From IMG/VR virus record IMGVR_UViG_3300028283_000011, positions 1 to 49,732 of that record: 49,732 nt of DNA. One strand, 5' to 3'. The stretch is from a virus. Below, piece after piece: positions 24,549 through 33,323 of the stretch. The translations under genes were made by a program, and so were the position numbers. The notes beneath the pieces are model-generated. The model did not search any database. It was given only the letters and a program-made list of their open reading frames with translations, and was not told where the DNA came from. Numbering within the stretch: the first letter of the stretch is position 1; each line of letters starts with the position of its first letter.

Positions 24549-27500
24549 TTATTTACCACCTGGATTTGTTTGATTGCTACCTACACCAGCTACTGGTTTT
24601 TCAACTGGTTTTTCTTCTGTTTCTGTCTCATCTGGTTTTGGAGCCTGTGTAGCAATCTTTGTAACATTTGCGTCCAAATTCTTAACGTAAGCTAATAGTT
24701 CAGTATAGAACTTATCTCTATCTGTTGTTTCGGTTGCTTCACTGGATTTATCCTCTATTGTTGTTTCACCACCAACAGTTTCTTTAGATTTAACAGTAGA
24801 ATTATCTGATAATATAGCCTTTATATCATTTCTTTTCTTATCTATTATTGATATAGCGTCATTTAATTTTTCCTCGTCTATTAAAGATAATACCATTATA
24901 CCACTTGAGAATTTAGATAATTTTTCAAAAGCAGACATATCAACGTTCTTCAAAGCGTCACCAAATTCCACCATAGATTTTGCCAACATTCTTATTGATT
25001 CACCTGTTGTCGTTCCCATTGATGATATTTTCAATAAAGCTTCACCCAATGAGTCCAATCCGTCTGCCATACCAACAGAATTAGGAAGACTCTCTGATAA
25101 TTTTTTCATTGAATCACTAAATGTATCAAATATACCACCCTTTATAAATAACTCTTTATTATCTTCAAGTGATACCATCTTCTTAGCAAAACTTATAATA
25201 GCGTCACCTACTTGATCCATAGCGCCAAAATCATCAGTACCTTTTAATAAATTAACTGAATTAGTAAACGCCGATATAGTTTTTTCTATCCCTTCAGCCC
25301 AAGTGATTGGAGGTCCTTTTAACCATACATCAGGAGTAACCGTAGCGAAGCTTCTGGCCGCTCTAATCATAGATATAATAACACCATCTAAAGCGTCACT
25401 ATCAAAATCATTCTTTTCAATTTCAATTATATAATTAACAAAAGTTCCAATAGCCTTACCAACATTATCAGACCATGTTGCAGATGGTCCTTTTTTCCAT
25501 ACATCTGGTTCAATTCTACCGAAACTCCTTGCTGCCTTTATCATACTAACTATGATATTATCTAAATTATCTAATGATTCTTCATCAAGATCATTTTTCT
25601 CTATTTCAATAAGATATTTAACAAAAGCACCAATAGCCTCGCCTACACCTGTTGACCATGCTGTAGGTGGTCCTTTTTTCCAAATGGCTGCATCTACTCT
25701 ACCAAAATCTCTAGCGGCTTCAATCATTTGGTTAATAATTCTACTTAAATTCTTTATCTCTCCTTTACCAATATCTTTCTTTTCGATCTCTATGAGATAT
25801 TTAACAAAAGTGCTAATAGCCTCACCAACACCAGCAGACCATGTTGTAGGTGGTCCTTTTTTCCACACATCGTCCTTCACTTTAGCAAAGTTTTCAGCAG
25901 CGTCAATCATTTGACTAATGATTCTACTCAGATTCCTTATATCGCCTTTACCAATATCTTTCTTTTCAATTTCAGCGAGATATTTAACAAAGGTATTCAT
26001 GGCGTTACCTACACCTGCTGCCCAAGTATCTGTTGGTCCTTTTTTCCAAACATCTTGCTCTAGTTCAGCAAAATCTTCAGCAGCTGCGATCATTGCCTTA
26101 ATAGTCATTCTAAGAATTCTTAAATCGCCTCTACCTACGTCGTTCTTCTCAATTTCAACTAAATTCTTTACAAACTTTTCTAAAGCGTTACCAACACCAG
26201 TTGTCCAACCAGCACTTGGATAATTTTTAGCTTTACTCCAATCGTAATCATTTATAATTTCAGCCGCTGCTACTAAACCCTTTGCTAGTTTCTTTATTCC
26301 TGTTACTAAATCGTCACTAAAGAAACCAGATTCTTTTTCAAAATCTGTTAAAGGTTTAGCAAAAGCGTTAATTGCGTCACCAACACCTTTTGCCCATCCT
26401 TCTGATGGATAATTCTTAATCTTATTCCATTCAAATTCGTTAAGAATCTTAGCAGCCATTATTATACCACCACATAAAGTGGCAACGTAATACATAAATT
26501 CTATACCTGGACTAACTCCCGCTTCATCCAAAGCTGCCATTCCCTGTGCGAATGCTAATATAGATCCACCTACGCCCTTTGCCCATCCTTCACTTGGATA
26601 ATTATTACTCCAAGAAACACTACTTAAGGCCTGATTTGCTATAACCATAGCGTTAGCAATATCTATAATCTTTTGTCCTTGATCTTGTCCAAATATAGCG
26701 CCTAATAAACTATCTGATTCTGAAAGAGCAGCCAGACCTAAAGCAAAAGCTTGTATTGAACCACCTACACCCTTCGCCCAAGCTTCTGTTGGACCACCAA
26801 TATAATTACCACCAGCTAATATGTTAGATACCTCTACTATTGTTTCAGCCACCTTTTTCATGCTCCATCCACCTAATAATATAAATGGTAATAAAGCACT
26901 GAATAATATAGTGGACATACCAACAGCTAATAAAATTGCACCTGTTCCTAAGGACCAATCCATTGTTGGACCACTAGTGTAATCACCTTCAGCTAATATT
27001 TTTGATACTCCTACAATTGTTCCAGCCACTATTAATATAGCTAAAGCTCCTATACCCATTGTAATAAAACCACCTATTCCAAGAGTACTACCAAGTAATA
27101 GCATAGCTCCACCAAACATTATCATTGATAAACCAACACCCTCAGCCCAATCTAAACTTGGATATTCGTCGTAACTACCCATATTTAAAATATGAGATAC
27201 ACCCACAATTGTTATAGCCACCAAAGCTGTAGCTAAAGCTCCTATGACCATTGCTCCAGCTGCTAATCCACCAGTAGCCATAATTATTCCACCTAATACC
27301 ATCATTGCACCACCAAATGCCACTAATGATAAACCAACACCGAATGCCCAACTCACGTCTGGGTATTCATCGTAGTTACCTAATCCTATTATTAAACTAG
27401 TTGCCATTATTGTTGCGGCAACACCTATTGTGGCTAATGCGCCAATAGCTAAAAGTTCTGTGGCGACTCCTCCACTAGCAGTAAGAATTGCACCTAATAT

Positions 27501-28019
27501 CATCATAGATGCACCAAAAGCTACTAATGTTAATCCAACGCCAAGTGCCCAACCAATACTTGGATATTCATCGTAATTTCCAAATGATAATATCCAACTT
27601 GACGCCATTATAACCGCTGATATTCCAAGAACTGCAATAGCACCAGTAAACATTTGTTTTGCGTCTAATCCCATTTTATTAACTAACCATATTGTACCAG
27701 CGTAAGCGGCGATACTTAAACCAGCTCCCAGCGCCCAGCTAACATCTGGTACATTATTATATGTGCCTAAAGATAATAACCAACTGCTTACCATAATGGC
27801 ACCAGCAGCGATAACTATATTCACTGCAGCCTTCAACATATCTTCATTTTTTATAGATTTAAGAATATATACAGCAGGTGTTATAAATAAAACAGCTAAT
27901 CCTATAGCTAAACTGTTCATTATCAATAACAAAGAATCTTTAAAACTCATAAGTTTCATTCCACTCAAAATCCAACTGGCTGCCACTAATCCTACTGAAA
28001 GAGCTATAACTAACGCCAT
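24549..28019 (-). CDS. Giant repeat membrane or tape-measure-like protein (C-terminal part)
   Basis: 1156 residues. The whole protein is a solenoid of units keyed by Y/G-P-x3-W-x2-G-V-G. About ten N-terminal units (about 1-400) are hydrophobic (for example GNYDEYPSIGWALGVGLTLV) and would form many membrane-type helices. From about 400 the units become amphipathic (NYPSEGWAKGVGGSI), and about 550-900 are near-identical repeats (DVWKKGPPTTWSAGVGEAIS, then FVKYLIEIEKKDIGKG). A Ser/Thr/Glu/Pro-rich tail ends it. Length, helical repeats and hydrophobic segments fit a tail tape-measure protein, but a membrane complex protein is also possible. The preceding frame (28025-29101) is almost certainly its N-terminal part, separated by a one-base shift. 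Confidence 0.7.
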   Translation of the reverse strand: MALVIALSVGLVAASWILSGMKLMSFKDSLLLIMNSLAIGLAVLFITPAVYILKSIKNEDMLKAAVNIVIAAGAIMVSSWLLSLGTYNNVPDVSWALGAGLSIAAYAGTIWLVNKMGLDAKQMFTGAIAVLGISAVIMASSWILSFGNYDEYPSIGWALGVGLTLVAFGASMMILGAILTASGGVATELLAIGALATIGVAATIMATSLIIGLGNYDEYPDVSWAFGVGLSLVAFGGAMMVLGGIIMATGGLAAGAMVIGALATALVAITIVGVSHILNMGSYDEYPSLDWAEGVGLSMIMFGGAMLLLGSTLGIGGFITMGIGALAILIVAGTIVGVSKILAEGDYTSGPTMDWSLGTGAILLAVGMSTILFSALLPFILLGGWSMKKVAETIVEVSNILAGGNYIGGPTEAWAKGVGGSIQAFALGLAALSESDSLLGAIFGQDQGQKIIDIANAMVIANQALSSVSWSNNYPSEGWAKGVGGSILAFAQGMAALDEAGVSPGIEFMYYVATLCGGIIMAAKILNEFEWNKIKNYPSEGWAKGVGDAINAFAKPLTDFEKESGFFSDDLVTGIKKLAKGLVAAAEIINDYDWSKAKNYPSAGWTTGVGNALEKFVKNLVEIEKNDVGRGDLRILRMTIKAMIAAAEDFAELEQDVWKKGPTDTWAAGVGNAMNTFVKYLAEIEKKDIGKGDIRNLSRIISQMIDAAENFAKVKDDVWKKGPPTTWSAGVGEAISTFVKYLIEIEKKDIGKGEIKNLSRIINQMIEAARDFGRVDAAIWKKGPPTAWSTGVGEAIGAFVKYLIEIEKNDLDEESLDNLDNIIVSMIKAARSFGRIEPDVWKKGPSATWSDNVGKAIGTFVNYIIEIEKNDFDSDALDGVIISMIRAARSFATVTPDVWLKGPPITWAEGIEKTISAFTNSVNLLKGTDDFGAMDQVGDAIISFAKKMVSLEDNKELFIKGGIFDTFSDSMKKLSESLPNSVGMADGLDSLGEALLKISSMGTTTGESIRMLAKSMVEFGDALKNVDMSAFEKLSKFSSGIMVLSLIDEEKLNDAISIIDKKRNDIKAILSDNSTVKSKETVGGETTIEDKSSEATETTDRDKFYTELLAYVKNLDANVTKIATQAPKPDETETEEKPVEKPVAGVGSNQTNPGGK

Positions 28020-28024
28020 AACAC

Positions 28025-29101
28025 CTACAATCTCTTTAGTGTAAATTCTTTCATCTTATCTATAACAGGTTTCATTAGATAAACTAACACACCAAGAGTT
28101 ACGGCAGTGAAAACCGCACTTATCATTTGACCAAATGATATAGGCATAATACCTTTTAATATAAAGGAAGATGCCACTAATCCTAAAGCCATTGCTGGTA
28201 ACATAACTGATAATAAGAAGAATTTACCAATATCTTTTGATTCTATTTTCGTTTTTTCAACTGCTTTAGCCATTATGTATAATGAAGTGCCAACTGCTGT
28301 AGCTACAAATATAGTAGTCATAACTTGAGCAAAAGTCATAGGTACAATTCTAGCCAATATTAAACTTGATATCGCTAAACCAATAGCAATAAGAGGTAGA
28401 ATAATAGGAAGCATTGCTAATTTTAAATAATCTTTAGGTTCTAAGTTTGCCTTTCTAACGGCGTAAACCATTAATACTAATGAAGTACCCAAAGCACCAG
28501 CAGTGAATACAAGGGAGGCCGCTTGGGCTAGAGATAATGTCGCAGCAAGGGCAAGGGCCCAGCTGGACACGGTAAGTCCCATAGCCATAATGACCATCAT
28601 TGCACTTGTGTTAACAACATCTCCTGTGGTCATGCCCTCCGTGGCAGCGGCGATTAAAACAAATGCTCCTGTGATAAATACTATTGATAGACCTATAGCG
28701 ACAACAGATAAAAAATTAACTGGAGCTATAAGCTTGAATGCCATACCAATAGCGAGAACACCAGCAGCGATGAGAGTGATTACTTTAACAGCGTCTAGAA
28801 TTTTTCTTTTATTATCAACGTCAGCGACGTCACCGAACATGCCAGTCTCTTTGGCTTTTCTATTAGCTTTAATTTCTGCTAAGATTTTATCGTTTTGTGA
28901 TTCTATTTTCTTTGTAGATTTAAGAACAACTTCCATGTTTTTAACGATACTGTTCAATTTATCGTCCATGTTGGATAACATTTTATTAACGTTATCAACG
29001 TTCTTTTTACCTAGATCTTGTTGAAGTAGTTCTACTATGTTTCCTAAGGCTTTGTTGAAATCTTGAAGATTTCTTACATATCTATCGTCTAATGGTGGCA
29101 T
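28025..29101 (-). CDS. N-terminal part of the giant repeat protein, split by an apparent frameshift
   Basis: 358 residues. Residues about 1-100 are a soluble helical, coiled-coil-like region (NMDDKLNSIVKNMEVVLKST). The rest is a series of hydrophobic hairpins (LPAMALGLVASSFILKGIMP type), the same unit that starts the downstream frame (VIALSVGLVAASWILSGMKL). At the junction the shifted frame upstream of the downstream ATG reads DERIYTKEIVGV, which aligns residue for residue with ESKDIGKFFLLS of the preceding unit. So one protein of about 1,520 residues is split near 28049-28060, restorable by one extra A. A Gly/Ala-rich stretch at 28505-28660 has unusually GC-rich codons. Confidence 0.7.
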   Translation of the reverse strand: MPPLDDRYVRNLQDFNKALGNIVELLQQDLGKKNVDNVNKMLSNMDDKLNSIVKNMEVVLKSTKKIESQNDKILAEIKANRKAKETGMFGDVADVDNKRKILDAVKVITLIAAGVLAIGMAFKLIAPVNFLSVVAIGLSIVFITGAFVLIAAATEGMTTGDVVNTSAMMVIMAMGLTVSSWALALAATLSLAQAASLVFTAGALGTSLVLMVYAVRKANLEPKDYLKLAMLPIILPLIAIGLAISSLILARIVPMTFAQVMTTIFVATAVGTSLYIMAKAVEKTKIESKDIGKFFLLSVMLPAMALGLVASSFILKGIMPISFGQMISAVFTAVTLGVLVYLMKPVIDKMKEFTLKRL

Positions 29102-29105
29102 TAAA

Positions 29106-29145
29106 AAGGCTACGTTTTATTTTTATATATTAAAAACGCAGCCTT
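29106..29145 (-). terminator. Intrinsic terminator hairpin whose loop holds a promoter-like element
   Basis: Minus-strand RNA pairs AAGGCUGCGUUUU with AAAACGUAGCCUU (13 pairs, one G-U), then UUU follows. It would end transcripts from 32.5-29.2 kb. The 14-base loop and arm edges read TTTTTAATATATAAAAAT. Confidence 0.75.
29119..29136 (-). promoter_or_regulatory. TTTTTAATATATAAAAAT promoter-like element inside terminator loop
   Basis: Minus strand, 18 bases before the ATG at 29101. It is a full match to the recurrent element and presumably restarts transcription for the giant repeat gene right where the upstream unit ends. Confidence 0.55.
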
Positions 29146-29165
29146 CTATTTTGTAAAATGTTGTT

Positions 29166-29369
29166 CTATTTTGCTAAATCGGTTCCCAACCATATACCAG
29201 ATACAAATGTTAAAGTGGATTGCCACCCCATATCATTATTATTTGTGTTGAATATATTGAATCCGTTGAAATTAACATATATTCTATCACCTCTACCGTC
29301 AACTGATATTTGGTTTTTACCAGCATTTATTTTATTTACTATTGTTCTAACTTGGTCTGTTGTTTCCAT
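29166..29369 (-). CDS. Small hypothetical protein
   Basis: 67 residues, not recognised. It looks like a compact beta-rich unit (GRGDRIYVNFNGFNIFNT, then WQSTLTFVSGIWLGTDL). Its ATG shares the last base of the upstream gene stop at 29369, so it is co-translated with the Gln-rich protein. Confidence 0.6.
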   Translation of the reverse strand: METTDQVRTIVNKINAGKNQISVDGRGDRIYVNFNGFNIFNTNNNDMGWQSTLTFVSGIWLGTDLAK

Positions 29370-29788
29370 TATAAATAATTTTGTTTATGTCTTGCTATTT
29401 CGCTTTGAAGATTTTTAATTTCGTCGTCCAAAACTTTTAGTTTTTGTTGTTGAATTTTAATTTTTTCACTTTGGTCGTTCACAAACACTTTTAATTTCTG
29501 TGCGTTTTGTGGATCGCCAGGATTATTTGGTGCTAGATCTCTTTGAGCTCCTTGTAGATTAATAATTTCCTGATTAACTATTTTTTTCTGATTATTAATG
29601 TCAAGAATTCTTTGTTGAATATCAGTCACTTTTAAGGTGGCGTTCTTTTGTATTCCAGAATTCTGCTGTTGTGGTTGTTGATTAGGATTAGGTTGTTGAG
29701 CGTCAGTTTTTTCAATACCTAGATCAAGATTATTTTTCATATCTTGGGAAGTTACCATTTCGTTAAACTGATCAAATTTAGTTATCAA
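29369..29788 (-). CDS. Gln-rich coiled-coil protein with capsid-targeting-like leader
   Basis: 139 residues. The leader MITKFDQFNEMVTSQ fits the shared pattern. A low-complexity NPNQQPQQQN stretch follows at about 33-43, then a long coiled coil (ILDINNQKKIVNQEIINLQG and IKIQQQKLKVLDDEIKNLQS). It is probably a small head- or tail-associated structural protein. Not recognised as a family. Confidence 0.65.
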   Translation of the reverse strand: MITKFDQFNEMVTSQDMKNNLDLGIEKTDAQQPNPNQQPQQQNSGIQKNATLKVTDIQQRILDINNQKKIVNQEIINLQGAQRDLAPNNPGDPQNAQKLKVFVNDQSEKIKIQQQKLKVLDDEIKNLQSEIARHKQNYL

Positions 29789-29806
29789 TGTTTTAGTTAT
29801 TATTTT

Positions 29807-30445
29807 TTATTCAACACTTAGTACTGTATATGTTTTTGAAAAAACTGGTTTTTGTTTAGAATTTGTTACAAAATCCATGTTATCGTAAAAATAAAACCAT
29901 GTTAAATTTTTATCTTTAAATGATTGGAAAAAGATAGGCTTTGGCTGAGTTGGTTGAGATTTCATAGGATTACCGGCAACATCTTTTATACCAGAATCAA
30001 CAGGTTGTTGTTTTTCTTGATTCAATAATAATGATATTTCTTCTATATTTGATTTTAAAAGTTTACAAAATTTCTTTTTCCCTGCAGCTACTACTTGGGC
30101 TTTAATATCAATATTTGGTTTTAATTTAATATCTATTGCTTGTCCAGCTCTAAAATTCTGAATTTTTAATGTTAATGGATCAGACTGTTGTTGTGTAGTG
30201 TTACCAGACGGTTTATATTTACTTATAAATGTAGCTATAAGGTTTTCCATATCTGTCTTTTCCACAGGTGCCGCAGGCGCCGCAGGTGCTGGTGCAGGAG
30301 CTTGTTTTTTCTTGACCACAGGAGCTGGTGCCCCACCAGGATTTGCTGGATCAGGAGGAGCCACTTGAGTAGCAACTTGATTTAGTTTGGCTGTACCTTC
30401 TGTTAATTTATCATCTATAAATTGAGTAAACTTTAACATTTTCAT
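29807..30445 (-). CDS. Pro/Ala-rich protein with capsid-targeting-like leader
   Basis: 212 residues. MKMLKFTQFIDDKLTEG gives the leader with an L-T-E site followed by Gly, a canonical gp21-type junction. Then a Pro/Ala linker (QAPAPAPAAPAAPVEK, about 48-63) and a C-terminal domain of about 140 residues with a beta-rich end (KNLTWFYFYDNMDFV, SKTYTVLSVE). Function not recognised. It lies between the Gln-rich protein and the Gly/Pro-rich gene in a minus-strand operon. Confidence 0.65.
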   Translation of the reverse strand: MKMLKFTQFIDDKLTEGTAKLNQVATQVAPPDPANPGGAPAPVVKKKQAPAPAPAAPAAPVEKTDMENLIATFISKYKPSGNTTQQQSDPLTLKIQNFRAGQAIDIKLKPNIDIKAQVVAAGKKKFCKLLKSNIEEISLLLNQEKQQPVDSGIKDVAGNPMKSQPTQPKPIFFQSFKDKNLTWFYFYDNMDFVTNSKQKPVFSKTYTVLSVE

Positions 30446-30448
30446 CTA

Positions 30449-31441
30449 TTAATTTTTTAGTTGTATTTTTGCTTTATAAGGATCTTGGTTGATACATGGT
30501 TGTGTAGTCATGTATTTAGATAATGTTACTTGTCCAGATGCTGGAAAATAAGTATCAAACCAACCTTGCTCTATCTCATATACTTCCCCAAACTCCATTT
30601 TTAACATTTCGCTAGCGGTATCAGTTTTAATTTTATCTAAATTTGCAAAAGGTTTTAAACTATTATCATATAAATATTTCAATTTAAAATCATCAGCCCC
30701 GCCTTTAGGTCCTTGAAATGCCCCATTTGATTGACCATTCTGAATAAAAGTGTATAAGAGTCTAACGTTCTTATTTACTGGATTAGACGCGTAAGAGTTT
30801 ATCCTTTGATATCCAGTATCGGATAAATAAATAGCGTCAAAACTATAACTATTTTCTGTTGGTAAAGGTTTCAATTTCAAAAGATTAATAGCGGCCGTAT
30901 CTGAATCAGTTGTTGTGGCCCCCCAAATAGGCGTAACAAAATTATGTGCGTTATTTTTAAAATCAGACTTATCATATTCTTTATCCGTTAAAATCTTTTG
31001 GAAATTTATACAACCTAAATATTTATAAACTTGCGTACTTCCTTCTGACTTTATTTTAAAGACAGGATAGAATAAAACACCGTTATGATTCACTGTATAT
31101 ACAAAAAGACCACCCTCATTAACTATTTCCGCATTACCTTGTGGCTTTATACCCAGTTTTGTTTTCTGACCAGCAAGTGCTGTAGAATTTCCCAAAGCTG
31201 CAGTAGAAGCCGCGTAACTTAATACAGTTGGATCTGTACCATATTTACCTCTGGACCTCATAGCGTCTGTTAAATTTAATAATTTAAAAGGATCAAGAGC
31301 CTCATCTACATCCAAGAAATTTCTAAATTCACTCTTTACAAATTCTACTTTCTTTTCCCACGATGTTTTTAATTGTGTATCTTCATCGTAATCTACTTTT
31401 CCACCAGCTCCTGGATTTATTCCAACATTATCTGGTGTTTT
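30449..31441 (-). CDS. C-terminal part of the 32523 gene, in shifted frame
   Basis: An open frame of about 330 codons without any usable start at its head: the first ATG is inside the conserved part, and the nearest TTG (31315) is preceded by 42 codons of clearly coding sequence (TPDNVGINPGAGGKVDYDED and on). That sequence begins exactly where the 31417-32523 frame ends, after a run of six A. A -1 shift at ACT AAA AAA CAC joins them to give IIFHTKKTPDNVGINPGAGG. The domain is alpha/beta (NEGGLFVYTVNHNGVLFYPV) and seems structural. A frameshift or a missing A are the two explanations. Confidence 0.65.
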   Translation of the reverse strand, partial: KTPDNVGINPGAGGKVDYDEDTQLKTSWEKKVEFVKSEFRNFLDVDEALDPFKLLNLTDAMRSRGKYGTDPTVLSYAASTAALGNSTALAGQKTKLGIKPQGNAEIVNEGGLFVYTVNHNGVLFYPVFKIKSEGSTQVYKYLGCINFQKILTDKEYDKSDFKNNAHNFVTPIWGATTTDSDTAAINLLKLKPLPTENSYSFDAIYLSDTGYQRINSYASNPVNKNVRLLYTFIQNGQSNGAFQGPKGGADDFKLKYLYDNSLKPFANLDKIKTDTASEMLKMEFGEVYEIEQGWFDTYFPASGQVTLSKYMTTQPCINQDPYKAKIQLKN

Positions 31442-32523
31442 TTAGTGTGGAAAATAATCCTAGAAACAGCGTACTGTATCTTTTTAACACCATCTTGATT
31501 TACGTACTTTGAAGCCTCAGTTTTGTAACTTCCTTCTCCAGATCCTTTAGAAGCAAATAATTTCTGCAACTCTACAAAATTTATTTTATTTACGTCATCA
31601 ATACCTTGGTCTTTTAACCACTGATAAATATTTACTTTCATAGATGGGGCACCAGGAGCAGTTAATTGATCGCCAAGCATTTGTGTTATACCTATTGATT
31701 TATTTAAACCGCTAGTTATAGCTTCTTCGATTAAATCATATTCTGAATAATTAAAACTATCCAATAACGGGACAATTTCGTTTGTAGCTTTATCTTTGAT
31801 CGTTTGTTCGGTAGAAGAAGCGAACCCTTTTAAAAGATTTTTTTCGTTATCTGTGCCTTTGTAAGTAGTACATTTTTTGGCTGAATCTCCTTCTAAAAAA
31901 TTTTTAATTGCGTCTAAAAGTGGAATCACTTTAGTAGCTTCGGTTGAACCAGTAGTTAAGGCTGCTAGATCCCTGAATTTCTCATTGATAGCTCTTTTAT
32001 CAGTACAACATTTAATCATATTATTAGAAAAATCTAAATGTTCTTGTGCTTGATTTTTAATATCGTCCTGTGTATTAGGATCAGCAATTATTGCTTGTAA
32101 AGTTGTAACATATTGTTTAAAATTATTCTCATGTGAATAGATTGTATTACCATTTGTATCTATGATATAATCTATTGCTAAAATTCTACAATATTCTTGC
32201 TCGTGCGGATCAGGTGGAGCTGGCGGATTACCTCCTCCTCCTCCTCCTCCTGCTGGTGGAGTTGGATCTACACCTGTTTCGAGATTTATTTCTTTCACCG
32301 CACAAAAACGTAAAAAACCAGCCAAATATTCATTCTCTAACTTTCTTTTATAATATTCTAATTTACCAAGATTTATACCTTTTTGGAAATATCTCAATAT
32401 TCCAAAAACTGCTCTACCAACAAGAGATTCCTTGAAACCAGTATTATTACTAAACTCGTTTGGTACAGAAGCCTCTAGTATTTTTTTAAACTCTTCAAAT
32501 GGTGTTATATTCTTAAGGTCCAT
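31417..32523 (-). CDS. Predicted structural/packaged protein with Gly/Pro linker (N-terminal part)
   Basis: 368 residues in this frame. The leader MDLKNITPFEEFKKILEAS ends in I-L-E followed by Ala. A helical domain follows (VGRAVFGILRYFQKGINLGK), then a linker PPAGGGGGGGNPPAPPDP near 91-108 and a second helical domain with several Cys (EYCRIL, KCCTDK, KKCTTYKG). Together with the shifted frame at 30449-31441 it would make a protein of about 690 residues. Function not recognised. The leader and the neighbours suggest a virion protein. Confidence 0.7.
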   Translation of the reverse strand: MDLKNITPFEEFKKILEASVPNEFSNNTGFKESLVGRAVFGILRYFQKGINLGKLEYYKRKLENEYLAGFLRFCAVKEINLETGVDPTPPAGGGGGGGNPPAPPDPHEQEYCRILAIDYIIDTNGNTIYSHENNFKQYVTTLQAIIADPNTQDDIKNQAQEHLDFSNNMIKCCTDKRAINEKFRDLAALTTGSTEATKVIPLLDAIKNFLEGDSAKKCTTYKGTDNEKNLLKGFASSTEQTIKDKATNEIVPLLDSFNYSEYDLIEEAITSGLNKSIGITQMLGDQLTAPGAPSMKVNIYQWLKDQGIDDVNKINFVELQKLFASKGSGEGSYKTEASKYVNQDGVKKIQYAVSRIIFHTKKHQIMLE

Positions 32524-32550
32524 ATTTTTTTCTTATTTTAGCGGTTTAAT

Positions 32551-32567
32551 TTCTTATATATATTAAA
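32551..32567 (-). promoter_or_regulatory. TTTAATATATATAAG promoter-like element
   Basis: Minus strand, 28 bases before the ATG at 32523. It heads the minus-strand unit 32523-29166. Confidence 0.5.
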
Positions 32568-32587
32568 AATATTTTTCCATTTTTCAG

Positions 32588-32602
32588 TTTTTATATATAT
32601 TG
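32588..32602 (+). promoter_or_regulatory. TTTTTATATATATTG promoter-like element
   Basis: Plus strand, five bases before the ATG at 32607. It is arranged back to back with the minus-strand element at 32551. Confidence 0.45.
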
Positions 32603-32606
32603 TGGT

Positions 32607-33323
32607 ATGGGAAAAAATAATGTTAAATTCACCAATGATGAGTTTATTATCAAATCAAATTTGGTACATATGAATAGATACGATTATTCGCTTATCGATT
32701 ATAAAAACGCTCATACTAAAATTAAAATAATTTGTAAAGAACATGGAATATTTGAGCAGGAACCAAGAGCTCATTTACATGGTTATGGATGCCCTCAATG
32801 CTCTGGTAATAAAAGATTAACTAAAGAGATTTTCGTTAACAAATCTATGATAAAACATGGTAATAAGTATGATTATTCTTTATCCAATTATAAAAACAAT
32901 AACACAAACGTAAAAATTATTTGTAAAAAACATGGTATATTTGAACAAATACCATTTAATCATATGAAAGGTTGTGGATGTCCTAAATGCGATAATTATA
33001 GTGTTGGTGAACAAATAATAGAAAAAATATTAGAATCCAATAATGTAAAATTTGAATCTCAAAAACAATTCAACAATTGTTCCTTTAAAAATAAATTAAA
33101 GTTCGATTTCTATTTATCTGAAAAAAATTTATGTATAGAATTTGATGGAGATCAACATTTTAATAAATTTAGATTTGAAAAAAATGAAGATGGATTGAAT
33201 ATCAGGAAAAAAAGAGATCATATAAAGAATATATATTGTCAAGATAATAATATAAAACTCGTTAGAATAAAATTCACAGATAATATAGAAAATAAACTAA
33301 ACGAAATACTAAATGATAATTAA
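32607..33323 (+). CDS. Homing endonuclease: tandem zinc-finger repeats plus VSR-like nuclease
   Basis: 238 residues. Two tandem DUF723-like DNA-binding repeats of about 65 residues each contain HGNKYDYSLSNYKN, VKIICKKHGIFEQ and GCPKC. The C-terminal nuclease has KFDFYLSEKNLCIEFDGDQH, with Glu-x-Asp-x-Asp-x-His of the EDxHD/VSR-like homing family, and VRIKF at the end. Its 3' end overlaps the next gene by 11 bases, so insertion left that gene intact. It is probably a mobile free-standing gene. Confidence 0.88.
   Translation: MGKNNVKFTNDEFIIKSNLVHMNRYDYSLIDYKNAHTKIKIICKEHGIFEQEPRAHLHGYGCPQCSGNKRLTKEIFVNKSMIKHGNKYDYSLSNYKNNNTNVKIICKKHGIFEQIPFNHMKGCGCPKCDNYSVGEQIIEKILESNNVKFESQKQFNNCSFKNKLKFDFYLSEKNLCIEFDGDQHFNKFRFEKNEDGLNIRKKRDHIKNIYCQDNNIKLVRIKFTDNIENKLNEILNDN

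Noticed and set aside
25552-26223. Two plus-strand frames inside the giant repeat gene
   Set aside because: Antisense shadows of the regular repeats; they repeat with the same period and have no start signals.
28503-29024. Plus-strand frame of 173 codons
   Set aside because: Antisense to a clearly coding hydrophobic repeat region; composition explained by the complementary codons.
24549-29101. CRISPR-like or DNA-level tandem array
   Set aside because: The repeats are protein repeats with diverged DNA and no spacers.
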